In this document: positions 1 to 8,384 of the stretch, in pieces | Numbering within the stretch: position 1 is the first letter of the stretch | Layout: the number at the start of each line of letters is the position of its first letter | Source: Vibrio sp. PID17_43 | GTDB taxonomy: Bacteria > Pseudomonadota > Gammaproteobacteria > Enterobacterales > Vibrionaceae | Assembly (NCBI RefSeq): GCF_002608565.1 | Contig: NZ_LIXM01000030.1 | Location: 1 to 45,093 of the forward strand | Direction: 5' to 3' | DNA length: 45,093 nt | Notes under the pieces: generated by a model | What the model was told of the DNA's origin: nothing | The model's database searches: none | The model's input: the letters and a program-made list of their open reading frames with translations, nothing else | Program-made: the position numbers and the translations under genes

Positions 1-110
1 TGTCTTGCCCATTAAACGAGAAGATCGGATATATCCGAGAGCAATAAAAGCAAAGGCAAAGAAATACCCCAATAAAAAGAAAGCCAGTCAGCTTAACTGA
101 CTGGCATTAG
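1..110 (+). mobile_element. 3' end of an insertion sequence, probably IS4-type (partial)
   Basis: The reverse complement of 91-110 reads CTAATGCCAGTCAGTTAAGC. It matches 44986-45005 at the other edge of the window (CTAATGCCGATCAGTTAAGA) at 17 of 20 positions, as expected for the two terminal inverted repeats of one element. The matching stops at 110, which I take as the outer boundary. A reading frame ending at 100 resembles a transposase C-terminus. The IS4-type assignment rests on recognition of that tail, not on a search. Confidence 0.6.
2..100 (+). CDS. C-terminal end of a transposase (partial, 5' end outside window)
   Basis: An open frame enters from the left edge and stops at TGA 98-100, giving 32 residues. 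The tail is very basic, with a Y-P-R motif, a second K-Y-P and the ending ASQLN. I recognise this layout from C-termini of IS4-type transposases in marine gammaproteobacteria. The stop codon lies inside the proposed terminal inverted repeat, typical of compact insertion sequences. The catalytic DDE residues would lie outside the window, so the function is inferred from a short tail and the matching repeat at the other edge. Confidence 0.5.
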   Translation, partial: VLPIKREDRIYPRAIKAKAKKYPNKKKASQLN

Positions 111-128
111 GCAGTAATGCCCCTTTTT
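103..128 (+). terminator. Hairpin with T-run at the IS/chromosome junction
   Basis: GGCATTA (103-109) pairs with TAATGCC (115-121) around a 5-base loop and is followed by CCTTTTTGTTTT. A second hairpin (83-91 with 97-105, 9 perfect pairs) shares bases 103-105, so the two cannot fully form together. This would stop transcription leaving the insertion sequence before it reaches nrdR. Confidence 0.5.
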
Positions 129-206
129 GTTTTCTCTAACATGGCAATTCCGCTACACTAGTCTTGCTTTTAGGACGAACTTGAAAGCACTTTATTTGGA
201 GGTGAT

Positions 207-656
207 ATGCATTGTCCTTTTTGTTCTGAGAACGATACAAAAGTAATTGATTCCCGCTTAGTTGCGGACGGCCACCAGGTGCGCCGCCGTCGTCAGTGTT
301 TGGCATGTAATGAACGTTTTACTACGTTTGAAACCGCGGAATTGGTGATGCCAAAAGTGATTAAGTCGAATGGAAACCGTGAACCGTTTGATGAAGACAA
401 AATGGTAGGCGGCATTCAACGAGCTTTAGAAAAACGTCCAGTGAGTGCGGATGCGATAGAGCTAGCCATTAGCATGATTAAATCGCAGTTGCGTGCCACT
501 GGTGAGCGCGAAGTTCCGAGTGAAATGATTGGTAATTTAGTGATGGATCAACTCAAAGAGTTGGATAAAGTCGCTTACATCCGTTTTGCCTCGGTTTATC
601 GCAGTTTCGAAGATATCCGAGAGTTCGGTGAAGAAATTGCTCGCCTCGAAGACTGA
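207..656 (+). CDS. nrdR: Transcriptional repressor NrdR
   Basis: NrdR represses ribonucleotide reductase operons according to the ATP/dATP it binds. The 149-residue protein has the expected two parts: an N-terminal zinc ribbon with Cys3, Cys6, Cys31 and Cys34 followed by the basic [13 protein letters not shown] stretch, and an ATP-cone domain at about residues 49-139. The length is normal for the family. The start is fixed by a very strong ribosome binding site, GGAGGTGAT at 198-206, which runs right up to the ATG. It heads the nrdR-rib-nusB-thiL-pgpA cluster, as in E. coli, with ribD 7 bases downstream. Its upstream region is only about 96 bases long before the insertion-sequence end, so its native promoter may be altered. 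Confidence 0.97.
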   Translation: MHCPFCSENDTKVIDSRLVADGHQVRRRRQCLACNERFTTFETAELVMPKVIKSNGNREPFDEDKMVGGIQRALEKRPVSADAIELAISMIKSQLRATGEREVPSEMIGNLVMDQLKELDKVAYIRFASVYRSFEDIREFGEEIARLED

Positions 657-663
657 TTAAATC

Positions 664-1809
664 ATGACGCAATACTTGCCTTCCTCAGAATTTACTTCTC
701 AAGATTTCAACATGATGTCGCGTGCACTAAAACTCGCCAAACGCGGCATATACACAACGGCACCTAATCCAAATGTAGGTTGCGTTATTGTGCGCAATGG
801 CGAGATTATAGGGGAAGGCTACCACCATCGTGCGGGAGAGCCTCATGCAGAAGTGCATGCATTACGCATGGCTGGGCGTAATGCTGAAGGTGCCACCGCT
901 TATGTGACGCTTGAGCCTTGCTCTCATTATGGACGAACACCACCTTGTGCAGAAGGGCTGATTAGCGCCAACGTGGCGAAAGTGATTTGCGCAATGCAAG
1001 ACCCTAACCCGAAAGTGGCTGGGCGTGGTATTCAAATGCTTCGTGATGCTGGTATTGAGGTTCAAGTGGGGCTATTGGAAAGCGATGCCATCGCACTTAA
1101 TCAAGGTTTTATCAAATTTATGAAAACTGGCATGCCTTTCATACAGTTGAAAATGGCAGCCAGTTTAGATGGGCAAAGTGCACTCAGTAATGGCCAGAGT
1201 CAATGGATCACCTCCCCAAAGGCTCGTCAAGATGTGCAGCGTTATCGCGCACAGAGTGGTGGCATTCTCTCGACCAGTAAAACGGTGATTGATGACAATG
1301 CGTCACTGAATGTACGTTGGGATGATTTGCCTAAAAGTGTACAAACGCTCTATCCCAAAGATGATGTGCGTCAGCCGCCACGTGTGATTTTGGATCGCCA
1401 ATCTCAACTGAGTGTTGACCTAAAGTTATTTAACACCGATGGTGAGCGGATTGTTGTCAGCCCAGATGGCGACTTTTCCCCTCAACTGGATGAAGCTGGT
1501 CGAATTGACCTTACTGCGACACTCAAAGCGGTCGCGAGTAAATATCATATCAATCACTTATGGGTGGAGGCCGGGGCGACACTTGCGAGTTCGCTAATCA
1601 GAGCGAACCTTGTTGATGAGCTCATAGTTTATCTTGCACCTAAATTGATGGGTAGCGATGGGCGTGGGCTTATCGGTGCTTTAGGTTTAACTGAGATGGC
1701 GCAGGTTATCGATCTTAATATTACCGACGTTCGTATGGTGGGGGTGGACATTCGCCTCACCGCAACGATCACGACAGCGAAGAAAGAAGCAATATGTTTA
1801 CAGGAATAA
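664..1809 (+). CDS. ribD: Bifunctional pyrimidine deaminase/reductase RibD
   Basis: RibD carries out the second and third steps of riboflavin synthesis in the cytoplasm: deamination of the GTP-derived pyrimidine, then NADPH-dependent reduction of its ribose. The deaminase domain (about 1-150) shows the zinc site HAE at 61-63 and PCSHYGRTPPC at 85-95, supplying Cys86 and Cys95. The reductase domain (about 155-375) begins at the KMAASLDG motif. The 381 residues are a usual length. The gene starts 7 bases after nrdR and overlaps ribE by 16 bases, so it is co-transcribed and probably translationally coupled to ribE. Confidence 0.97.
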   Translation: MTQYLPSSEFTSQDFNMMSRALKLAKRGIYTTAPNPNVGCVIVRNGEIIGEGYHHRAGEPHAEVHALRMAGRNAEGATAYVTLEPCSHYGRTPPCAEGLISANVAKVICAMQDPNPKVAGRGIQMLRDAGIEVQVGLLESDAIALNQGFIKFMKTGMPFIQLKMAASLDGQSALSNGQSQWITSPKARQDVQRYRAQSGGILSTSKTVIDDNASLNVRWDDLPKSVQTLYPKDDVRQPPRVILDRQSQLSVDLKLFNTDGERIVVSPDGDFSPQLDEAGRIDLTATLKAVASKYHINHLWVEAGATLASSLIRANLVDELIVYLAPKLMGSDGRGLIGALGLTEMAQVIDLNITDVRMVGVDIRLTATITTAKKEAICLQE

Positions 1810-2447
1810 TAGAAGCAGTTGGCAAACTCACTGCAATCATGCCAAAAGGCGAAGACATGACCGTAACGGTAGAAGTCGGCAAGTTGGATATGTCTGACGT
1901 TAAGTTAGGCGACAGTATTGCTACCAACGGTGTGTGCTTGACGGTCGTAGACTTCGGTAGCAACTACTACAGTGCCGATTTGTCACTGGAAACACTTAAC
2001 AAAACAGGCTTTGCCGCTTACCAAGTTGGCGACAAAGTGAACTTAGAAAAAGCGATGCTACCTACAACGCGTTTTGGTGGTCACATCGTTTCTGGCCACA
2101 TCGATGGCGTGGGTGAAATCGTAGAGCGCAACCAAGTGGGACGTGCGATAGAGTTTTGGGTCGCGATGCCGGCTGAAATCACTAAGTACGTAGCAGAAAA
2201 AGGCTCGATTACCGTCGATGGTATCAGTCTGACGGTGAATGATTTACGTAAGCATGCTTTTAAGTTGACGATCGTTCCCCACACCAGTGAAGAAACAACG
2301 ATTGATCAATTTCAAGTTGGTCGCAAAGTCAATTTGGAAGTCGATGTGTTAGCTCGTTATATGGAGCGCTTGCTGCAAGTGCAACGAGAAGAACCGCAAG
2401 AATCACGCATCACAATGGAATTCTTGCAGCAAAATGGTTTTGCATAA
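1794..2447 (+). CDS. ribE: Riboflavin synthase, alpha subunit
   Basis: This enzyme dismutates two molecules of 6,7-dimethyl-8-ribityllumazine to riboflavin and the ribityl pyrimidine. The sequence begins with the hallmark MFTGIIE and contains two lumazine-binding repeats, about 1-97 (GVCLTV with Cys48) and 98-195 (start at GGHIVSGHIDGVG, later GISLTV). Its 217 residues fit the family. It overlaps ribD by 16 bases. E. coli calls this gene ribC and places it elsewhere; next to ribD is the Vibrio arrangement. A 160-base gap separates it from ribBX. Confidence 0.96.
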   Translation: MFTGIIEAVGKLTAIMPKGEDMTVTVEVGKLDMSDVKLGDSIATNGVCLTVVDFGSNYYSADLSLETLNKTGFAAYQVGDKVNLEKAMLPTTRFGGHIVSGHIDGVGEIVERNQVGRAIEFWVAMPAEITKYVAEKGSITVDGISLTVNDLRKHAFKLTIVPHTSEETTIDQFQVGRKVNLEVDVLARYMERLLQVQREEPQESRITMEFLQQNGFA

Positions 2448-2607
2448 TCTTAGCTGACCATAGTCACAGAACGCCATTAGGTTAATTGACTTAACAGAAC
2501 GGCCGTTCAAACTCGGAGCTTACTGTAGCCATAAGTATGGACTCACAGCAACATGTCAAGCGCATTGCTGCTACAAAAATAAATTCTGAATAACGGGGAA
2601 ACAGGCT

Positions 2608-3717
2608 ATGCCAATCAGCACACCACAAGAAATTATCGATGAAATTCGCGCGGGTAAAATGGTCATTCTAATGGATGATGAAGACCGTGAGAACGAAGGT
2701 GATTTGATCATGGCTGCCGAGCATATCACGCCGGAAGCGATTAATTTTATGGCGACTTATGGCCGTGGCTTGATCTGTCTCACCATGACAAAAACACGTT
2801 GTGAGAGTTTAGGCTTGCCGCCAATGGTGCAGGACAACAACGCTCAGTACACAACTAACTTCACCGTATCAATTGAAGCGGCAGAAGGGGTGACGACCGG
2901 GATTTCTGCAGCAGACCGTGCACGTACGGTCCAAGCCGCAGTGGCATCAAATGCGAAAGCGGCGGATTTGGTTCAACCTGGTCACATCTTTCCTCTTGCT
3001 GCGCAAGATGGCGGCGTTCTGACTCGCGCAGGTCACACCGAAGCGGGGTGTGATTTAGCTCGCCTTGCTGGTTTAGAGCCTGCATCAGTTATTGTTGAGA
3101 TCCTTAATGACGACGGCACCATGGCACGTCGTCCCGATCTTGAAGTGTTTGCTGAAAAACATGGCCTGAAGCTTGGTACCATTGCGGATCTGATCGAGTA
3201 CCGCAACAACACAGAAACCACCATTGAGCGTGTTGCTGAATGTAAACTGCCAACCGAGTTCGGTGAATTCACGCTAGTGACCTACAAAGACACGATTGAT
3301 AACCAAGTGCATTACGCGCTGTGCAAGGGGGAGTTGCAAGGTGAAGCGCCATTGGTGCGAGTGCACCTGCAGGATGTGTTTACGGATTTACTGCGCAGTG
3401 ATCGTAACGCAGAGCGCAGCTGGACGCTAGACAAAGCGATGAAACGCATTGGTGAAGAAGGCGGCGTGCTCGTAGTGCTTGGTCATGAAGAATCGACCGA
3501 TCTTCTCATCCACCGTGTAAAAATGTTTCAAGCACAAGATAAAGGCGAAGCACCAACGTTGGCGAAAAGACAGGGCACGTCACGTCGTGTCGGTGTTGGT
3601 TCACAGATCCTTGCAGATTTGGGGGTACATGATATGCGTTTGTTGTCGTCGACCAACAAAAAATACCACGCGTTAGGTGGCTTTGGCCTGAACGTGGTTG
3701 AATACGTTTGCGAGTAA
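2608..3717 (+). CDS. ribB: RibBX: DHBP synthase fused to a degenerate GTP cyclohydrolase II domain
   Basis: The N-terminal domain (1 to about 200) is 3,4-dihydroxy-2-butanone-4-phosphate synthase, which makes the four-carbon precursor of lumazine from ribulose 5-phosphate. It has the acidic [10 protein letters not shown] motif at 23-32 and RAGHTEA at 140-146. The C-terminal half (about 205-369) is built like GTP cyclohydrolase II but has lost its chemistry. Where active enzymes read RVHSECLTGD it reads [10 protein letters not shown] (251-260), the zinc cysteines are absent, and the RQEGRG motif is replaced by GHEES. This matches the RibBX variant described in Proteobacteria, so true cyclohydrolase activity must come from ribA elsewhere. 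No FMN riboswitch precedes it. Confidence 0.93.
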   Translation: MPISTPQEIIDEIRAGKMVILMDDEDRENEGDLIMAAEHITPEAINFMATYGRGLICLTMTKTRCESLGLPPMVQDNNAQYTTNFTVSIEAAEGVTTGISAADRARTVQAAVASNAKAADLVQPGHIFPLAAQDGGVLTRAGHTEAGCDLARLAGLEPASVIVEILNDDGTMARRPDLEVFAEKHGLKLGTIADLIEYRNNTETTIERVAECKLPTEFGEFTLVTYKDTIDNQVHYALCKGELQGEAPLVRVHLQDVFTDLLRSDRNAERSWTLDKAMKRIGEEGGVLVVLGHEESTDLLIHRVKMFQAQDKGEAPTLAKRQGTSRRVGVGSQILADLGVHDMRLLSSTNKKYHALGGFGLNVVEYVCE

Positions 3718-3724
3718 CAACACT

Positions 3725-3782
3725 CCACAATAGAGCCTTAGCCGTGAGTGAGCTTAGTTTGCTTACGGCTAGTAACTTGTGG
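3725..3782. other. Nested inverted repeat between ribBX and ribH
   Basis: CCACAA (3725-3730) pairs with TTGTGG (3777-3782). Inside it TAGCCGTGAG (3739-3748) pairs with CTTACGGCTA (3762-3771) with one G-U. GAGCC (3733-3737) could also pair with GGCTC (3781-3785), giving an alternative fold. No T-run follows, so it is not a classical terminator. It does not show the conserved FMN riboswitch blocks. Its function is unknown; it may be an mRNA processing or attenuation structure. Confidence 0.4.
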
Positions 3783-3821
3783 CTCGCCTCCAATTTCCAT
3801 TAGATATTGCTCACAGACTTG

Positions 3822-3830
3822 TGCTAGAAT
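3822..3830 (+). promoter_or_regulatory. Extended -10 promoter candidate for ribH-nusB
   Basis: TGCTAGAAT provides the TGn extension plus a 5-of-6 match to TATAAT, 59 bases before the ribH start. No good -35 box lies 16-18 bases upstream, as is usual for extended -10 promoters. It would let ribH-nusB be expressed independently of the genes upstream. Confidence 0.4.
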
Positions 3831-3888
3831 CCGTCGATTCTCACTTGATGAACAATTTTCACTTATAAATAGAGTTAAAGGAAAGCTT

Positions 3889-4359
3889 ATGAAAGTGATC
3901 GAGGGTGGCTTCCCAGCGCCAAATGCAAAAATTGCTATCGTTATTTCGCGTTTTAATAGTTTTATTAACGAAAGCTTACTTTCTGGTGCGATCGATACAC
4001 TAAAGCGTCATGGACAAGTAAGCGAAGACAACATTACTGTTGTTCGTTGCCCAGGAGCGGTAGAACTGCCTTTGGTAGCTCAGCGTGTTGCTAAAACAGG
4101 CAAATACGATGCTATCGTATCTCTAGGTACAGTAATCCGTGGCGGTACACCACACTTTGACTATGTTTGTAGTGAATGTAACAAAGGTCTTGCACAAGTG
4201 TCTATGGAATATAGTCTTCCAGTGGCATTTGGTGTATTGACAGTTGATACTATTGATCAAGCGATTGAACGCGCGGGAACCAAGGCTGGTAATAAAGGTG
4301 CAGAGGCTGCACTAAGCGCACTTGAAATGATTAACGTACTATCTGAAATTGATTCCTAA
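3889..4359 (+). CDS. ribH: 6,7-dimethyl-8-ribityllumazine synthase
   Basis: RibH condenses the ribityl pyrimidine made by the RibD pathway with the RibB product, giving the substrate of riboflavin synthase. The 156-residue protein has the substrate-binding RFNSFINE motif at 21-28 and [12 protein letters not shown] at 80-91, with the conserved His89. The frame stays open upstream to 3748, but ATG 3889 follows a good ribosome binding site (AAAGGAAAGCTT) and gives the standard family length and N-terminus. It overlaps the nusB start by one base, so the two are coupled. Confidence 0.95.
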   Translation: MKVIEGGFPAPNAKIAIVISRFNSFINESLLSGAIDTLKRHGQVSEDNITVVRCPGAVELPLVAQRVAKTGKYDAIVSLGTVIRGGTPHFDYVCSECNKGLAQVSMEYSLPVAFGVLTVDTIDQAIERAGTKAGNKGAEAALSALEMINVLSEIDS

Positions 4360-4826
4360 TGGGGGCCAGTGTGAAACCAGCCGCACGTCGTAACGCACGT
4401 CAATTCGCTCTACAGGCGATCTATTCATGGCAAATTACTAAAGAGAATGTTGCCACGATTGAAGAACAGTTTTTGTCTGGCGACAAATACGATGAAGAAG
4501 AACTTCATGCCTCTGAGCCTGCACTAGCTGCTCCAGAAACTGACGTAGCTTACTTCCGTGAACTACTAAGCGGTGTTGTACTTAGCCACTCAGAGCTAGA
4601 TAGCAAAATCCGTCCATACGTGTCTCGTCCAATGCAGGATTTAGACATGATGGAACTTGCTCTTCTTCGCCTAGCTATGTACGAGATGACTCGTCGCGAA
4701 GATGTTCCTTACAAAGTGGTTATCAATGAAGCGATTGAACTTGCAAAAGTGTTCGCAGCAGAAGACAGCCACAAATTTGTGAATGGTGTGCTAGATAAGG
4801 CCGCACCACACGTACGTAAGAAATAA
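4359..4826 (+). CDS. nusB: Transcription antitermination factor NusB
   Basis: NusB binds boxA RNA together with NusE (ribosomal protein S10) and supports antitermination of rRNA transcription. The 155-residue protein is basic at its N-terminus ([19 protein letters not shown]) and has the family's helical C-terminus with EIALLRLA-like and [12 protein letters not shown] segments. ATG 4359 lies within the ribH stop (TAATG), and this start matches the N-terminus usual in vibrios. A GTG at 4371 is an alternative. The ribH-nusB pairing is conserved across gammaproteobacteria. Confidence 0.96.
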   Translation: MGASVKPAARRNARQFALQAIYSWQITKENVATIEEQFLSGDKYDEEELHASEPALAAPETDVAYFRELLSGVVLSHSELDSKIRPYVSRPMQDLDMMELALLRLAMYEMTRREDVPYKVVINEAIELAKVFAAEDSHKFVNGVLDKAAPHVRKK

Positions 4827-4840
4827 TAATTTCTTAAATA

Positions 4841-4868
4841 AAAAGGTCAGCAGATGCTGACCTTTTTT
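4841..4868 (+). terminator. Rho-independent terminator after nusB
   Basis: AAAAGGTCAGC (4841-4851) pairs with GCTGACCTTTT (4856-4866) around a 4-base loop, ending in TTTTTT. It separates nusB from thiL, 22 bases further on. Confidence 0.85.
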
Positions 4869-4889
4869 GTATTAAAAGATAAATAAAAG

Positions 4890-5855
4890 ATGTCTGGTGA
4901 ATTTAGTCTAATCGAAAAGTATTTCGTTGGTCGTCAAAACCAACGCAAAGATGTACACCTAGCGGCTGGTGATGATTGCGCGCTAGTTCAAGCCCCCGCG
5001 AATGTTCAGATTGCTATCAGTACCGATACACTTGTCGCCGGTACTCACTTTCTTGCTGATGCGAATCCTGCCTGGGTAGCACATAAAGCCCTTGCTTCAA
5101 ATATCAGTGATCTTGCCGCGATGGGCGCAACGCCAGCCTGGGTAAGCTTCGCATTGACGATGCCAGAGCCGGATGAGACGTGGTTGGCCCCTTTCTGTGA
5201 TGCGTTTTTTGAGTTGGCGGATTACTTTGGCATTCAGCTTATTGGTGGCGATACCACCAAAGGTCCATTGAGTTTAACGTTGACAGTGCAAGGCTTCGTC
5301 CCTGAAGGGAAAGCATTAACTCGATCTGGAGCGAAAGTAGGAGACTGGGTTTACGTGACGGGCAACCTTGGTGATGCGAAAGCGGGCTTGGATGTTATCC
5401 TAGATGAATCTTTACGTTCTCGAGTCGCTGCGGCAGAGCTTGAGAAAGCTCATTATCTCAGTACACCGCGTGTATTGGCAGGGCAAGCCTTAGTGGGATT
5501 GGCGTCTTCAGCGATTGATATTTCCGATGGTTTGATTTCTGACATTAAACACATTCTTAAGCGATCTGAAGTTGGCGTCAGTTTGGATGCCTCCCTACTA
5601 CCCATATCCTCAGAGTTGGTTCAGTTTTTAGATGATAAGATCAGCGCGCAGCAGTATGCTTTATCTAGTGGCGAAGAGTACGAATTGTGCTTTACTGTGC
5701 CAGAGCAGAACCGAGGCTCACTACCGAGTGCATTGGCACACATAGGATGTAAAGTGACGTGTATTGGTCAAATTCGACCGATGGGAACGTTTGAGTTACA
5801 TGATAATAATCAGCCTCTTGATTGGGATCTTAGTGGTTTTGATCACTTCAAGTGA
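4890..5855 (+). CDS. thiL: Thiamine-monophosphate kinase
   Basis: ThiL phosphorylates thiamine monophosphate with ATP to make the cofactor thiamine diphosphate. The 321-residue protein has the PurM/ThiL fold motifs: GDDCALV near residue 28, AISTDTLV with the metal-binding aspartate, GGDTTKG, and AIDISDGL in the C-terminal half. It follows the nusB terminator, yet its ribosome binding site is weak (AAAAG), so it may depend on partial read-through. The order nusB-thiL-pgpA is the same as in E. coli. With thiI in the same window it is one of two thiamine genes here. Confidence 0.96.
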   Translation: MSGEFSLIEKYFVGRQNQRKDVHLAAGDDCALVQAPANVQIAISTDTLVAGTHFLADANPAWVAHKALASNISDLAAMGATPAWVSFALTMPEPDETWLAPFCDAFFELADYFGIQLIGGDTTKGPLSLTLTVQGFVPEGKALTRSGAKVGDWVYVTGNLGDAKAGLDVILDESLRSRVAAAELEKAHYLSTPRVLAGQALVGLASSAIDISDGLISDIKHILKRSEVGVSLDASLLPISSELVQFLDDKISAQQYALSSGEEYELCFTVPEQNRGSLPSALAHIGCKVTCIGQIRPMGTFELHDNNQPLDWDLSGFDHFK

Positions 5856-5901
5856 TCTGAACTTAAGATTGAAACCAAACTAGCAGTAAAGGTTTAAGGA
5901 A

Positions 5902-6405
5902 ATGACCAACCCTCTTTCTCTGATTTCATTAAAGAATCCGTGGCACCTTTTGGCGACGGGCTTTGGCAGCGGCTTATCACCAGTGATTCCTGGAACAATG
6001 GGGACGCTTGCGGCGGTGCCATTGTTTCTCCTTCTGGCACAACTGCCTTTCCCGCTTTATGTGATTGTCGTACTTTTCTCTTGTGTGATTGGCATTAAGA
6101 TTTGCCAAGTGACATCAGATGATATGGGCGTTCATGACCACGGCTCAATTGTGTGGGATGAGTTCGCCGGTTTTTGGATCACCATGAGCCTAATGCCTGC
6201 ATTGAATATTCCAGTGACCGAGTGGAAGTGGCTATTAACGGGCTTCGTCTTGTTCCGATTCTTCGACATGGTAAAGCCGTGGCCGATCGGTTGGTTAGAT
6301 AAACGTGTCCACGGCGGCTTGGGTATTATGATCGATGATATCGTTGCAGGAGGCATGGCGGGCATCGCGCTTTTCTTCATCGCAAAATACGCAGGTTGGA
6401 TGTAA
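5902..6405 (+). CDS. pgpA: Phosphatidylglycerophosphatase A
   Basis: PgpA dephosphorylates phosphatidylglycerophosphate to phosphatidylglycerol at the inner membrane. The 167-residue protein has several hydrophobic segments (about 15-60, 80-125, 145-165) and the family signature DHGSIVWDEFAGFW, with acidic metal ligands, followed by KPWPIGWLD. The start has a clear ribosome binding site (TAAGGA). It is the last gene of the plus-strand cluster and converges on dxs. Confidence 0.95.
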   Translation: MTNPLSLISLKNPWHLLATGFGSGLSPVIPGTMGTLAAVPLFLLLAQLPFPLYVIVVLFSCVIGIKICQVTSDDMGVHDHGSIVWDEFAGFWITMSLMPALNIPVTEWKWLLTGFVLFRFFDMVKPWPIGWLDKRVHGGLGIMIDDIVAGGMAGIALFFIAKYAGWM

Positions 6406-6441
6406 TACCTACCCTCAAGCTCTAAAATCAACAGATAAACC

Positions 6442-6470
6442 AAAGGGATGCAGCGACATCCCTTTTGTGT
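6442..6470. terminator. Terminator between convergent pgpA and dxs
   Basis: AAAGGGATG (6442-6450) and CATCCCTTT (6457-6465) form a 9-bp stem with a 6-base loop, followed on the plus strand by TGTGTTTATTTTG. It mainly serves pgpA; the minus-strand tail is less T-rich (TGGTTTATCTG). Confidence 0.65.
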
Positions 6471-6498
6471 TTATTTTGCTGCGTTTTTTTGTGTTCGC

Positions 6499-8364
6499 TT
6501 ATTTCGCTAGATAGTCGTTGATCGACTGCTCGATGCCTTTCGCATCTAAGCCAAGCTCTTCATGCAACTCGTCTTGTGTACCTTGAGGAATGAAGCGATC
6601 TGGCAAGCCAAGATTTAGCACTGGCTTAATGATCTTCTCTTGCATCAAAAACTCAATGACACCCGCACCTGCGCCACCTGCAATTGCGTTCTCTTCTAGT
6701 GTCACAAGAACATCGTGCTCAGAGGCAAGTTGACGAATCAGCTCCTCATCCAAAGGCTTCACGAAGCGCATGTCAGCCACAGTTGCATTTAGGTTTTCCG
6801 CTGCTTCGAGTGCATTACCTAGGAAGGTACCGAAGCTTAGAATTGCGACTGTCTCACCTTTACGAACGACACGGCCTTTACCAATCTCAAGCGCTGTGAA
6901 GTCTTGTTTGATTTCTGTACCTATGCCGCTGCCACGTGGATATCGAACCGCACTTGGGCCCGTGTGCTTATGACCGGTGTACAGCATTTGACGACATTCA
7001 TTTTCATCGCTTGGCGCCATAATCACCATGTTTGGGATACAACGCATAAAGCTAAGATCGAACGCGCCTTGGTGAGTTTGACCATCTGCGCCAACCAAAC
7101 CAGCACGGTCGATAGCGAACATCACGGGTAAATCCATGATCGCAACATCATGGATCAACTGATCGTAACCACGCTGCAAGAAGGTTGAGTAAATCGCAAC
7201 GATCGGGTGATCGCCAGCTATCGCCATACCGGTTGCAAGCGTCACTGCGTGTTGCTCTGCAATCGCAACATCGAAGTATTGGTTTGGGTACTCTTTCGAG
7301 AAACGCACCATGCCAGAGCCTTCACGCATTGCTGGCGTAATTGCCATCAGTTTAGGATCTTGCGCGGCCATATCGCAAAGGAAGTCACCAAAGATCTTAG
7401 AGAAACTAGGCTTACCACCATTGCTCTTTGGCAAACTGTTGTGTGATGGGTCGAACTTTGGAACTCCGTGGTAGCCGATAGGGTCTTTCTCTGCAGGTTC
7501 GTAACCTTTGCCTTTCTTGGTCATGATGTGCAGGAACTGAGGGCCTTTCAGCTCACGCATGTTCTTGAGGGTTTTGACCAGTTCATTGACATCGTGACCG
7601 TCCACAGGACCAATGTAGTTGAAGCCGAGCTCTTCAAATAGCGTGCCCGGAACTACCATGCCTTTTAGGTGTTCTTCCGTGCGACGAACCAACTCTTTGA
7701 TTGGTGGCACACCAGAAAGCACTTTTTTACCGCCTTCACGGATAGAGGTGTATAGGCTGCCTGAAAGGACTTTGGCTAAATGGTTATTTAGTGCGCCGAC
7801 GTTTTCTGAAATCGACATCTCGTTGTCATTGAGAATAACCAGCATGTCAGTGTGCACGTCACCAGCGTGGTTCATCGCTTCAAATGCCATGCCTGCCGTG
7901 ATGGCACCATCACCAATCACACTGACTACTTTGCGACCTTGGCCCTCTTTCTGGGCACTTATGGCCATGCCAAGCCCGGCACTGATCGAAGTCGATGAAT
8001 GTCCAACGGATAGGGTGTCGTATTCACTCTCTTCGCGCCACGGGAATGGGTGTAGGCCATCCTTTTGACGGATAGTTGGCATTTGGTCACGACGACCAGT
8101 CAGGATCTTATGTGGGTATGCTTGATGACCCACATCCCAGATCAACTGATCAACAGGTGTGTTGTATACATAGTGTAGAGCCACAGTGAGTTCTACGGTG
8201 CCTAAGCCAGACGCTAGGTGTCCGCTTGATTGGCTCACTGAATTTAGCAGATACGTACGCAGTTCATCACACAAAGTAGGCAATGTTTCTTTCGGAAGAA
8301 GACGCAGGTCTTCCGGTGTATTTGCTAACGCCAGTGTTGGGTACTTTGAAATATCAAGAGTCAT
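6499..8364 (-). CDS. dxs: 1-deoxy-D-xylulose-5-phosphate synthase
   Basis: Dxs condenses pyruvate with glyceraldehyde 3-phosphate, the entry step of the non-mevalonate isoprenoid pathway, and also feeds thiamine and pyridoxal synthesis. The 621-residue transketolase-like protein has the catalytic His49 region ([10 protein letters not shown]), [10 protein letters not shown] at 121-130, the thiamine diphosphate/metal motif starting GDGA at 151, and the [10 protein letters not shown] motif in the pyrimidine-binding domain. It lies 20 bases after ispA on the same transcript, so the first enzyme of the pathway and a prenyl synthase are co-expressed. Confidence 0.98.
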   Translation of the reverse strand: MTLDISKYPTLALANTPEDLRLLPKETLPTLCDELRTYLLNSVSQSSGHLASGLGTVELTVALHYVYNTPVDQLIWDVGHQAYPHKILTGRRDQMPTIRQKDGLHPFPWREESEYDTLSVGHSSTSISAGLGMAISAQKEGQGRKVVSVIGDGAITAGMAFEAMNHAGDVHTDMLVILNDNEMSISENVGALNNHLAKVLSGSLYTSIREGGKKVLSGVPPIKELVRRTEEHLKGMVVPGTLFEELGFNYIGPVDGHDVNELVKTLKNMRELKGPQFLHIMTKKGKGYEPAEKDPIGYHGVPKFDPSHNSLPKSNGGKPSFSKIFGDFLCDMAAQDPKLMAITPAMREGSGMVRFSKEYPNQYFDVAIAEQHAVTLATGMAIAGDHPIVAIYSTFLQRGYDQLIHDVAIMDLPVMFAIDRAGLVGADGQTHQGAFDLSFMRCIPNMVIMAPSDENECRQMLYTGHKHTGPSAVRYPRGSGIGTEIKQDFTALEIGKGRVVRKGETVAILSFGTFLGNALEAAENLNATVADMRFVKPLDEELIRQLASEHDVLVTLEENAIAGGAGAGVIEFLMQEKIIKPVLNLGLPDRFIPQGTQDELHEELGLDAKGIEQSINDYLAK

Positions 8365-8384
8365 ATAAATGCGCGCTTATAGAG

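Noticed and set aside
2448..2607. Possible FMN riboswitch between ribE and ribBX
   Set aside because: None of the conserved RFN blocks are present. There is an ACGGCCGT palindrome, but nothing riboswitch-like.
7619..8068. A 149-codon plus-strand frame opposite dxs
   Set aside because: It is the antisense shadow of a well-conserved gene, with no ribosome binding site or family resemblance. Other long frames opposite ribBX, glyA, mrdA and leuS were rejected for the same reason.
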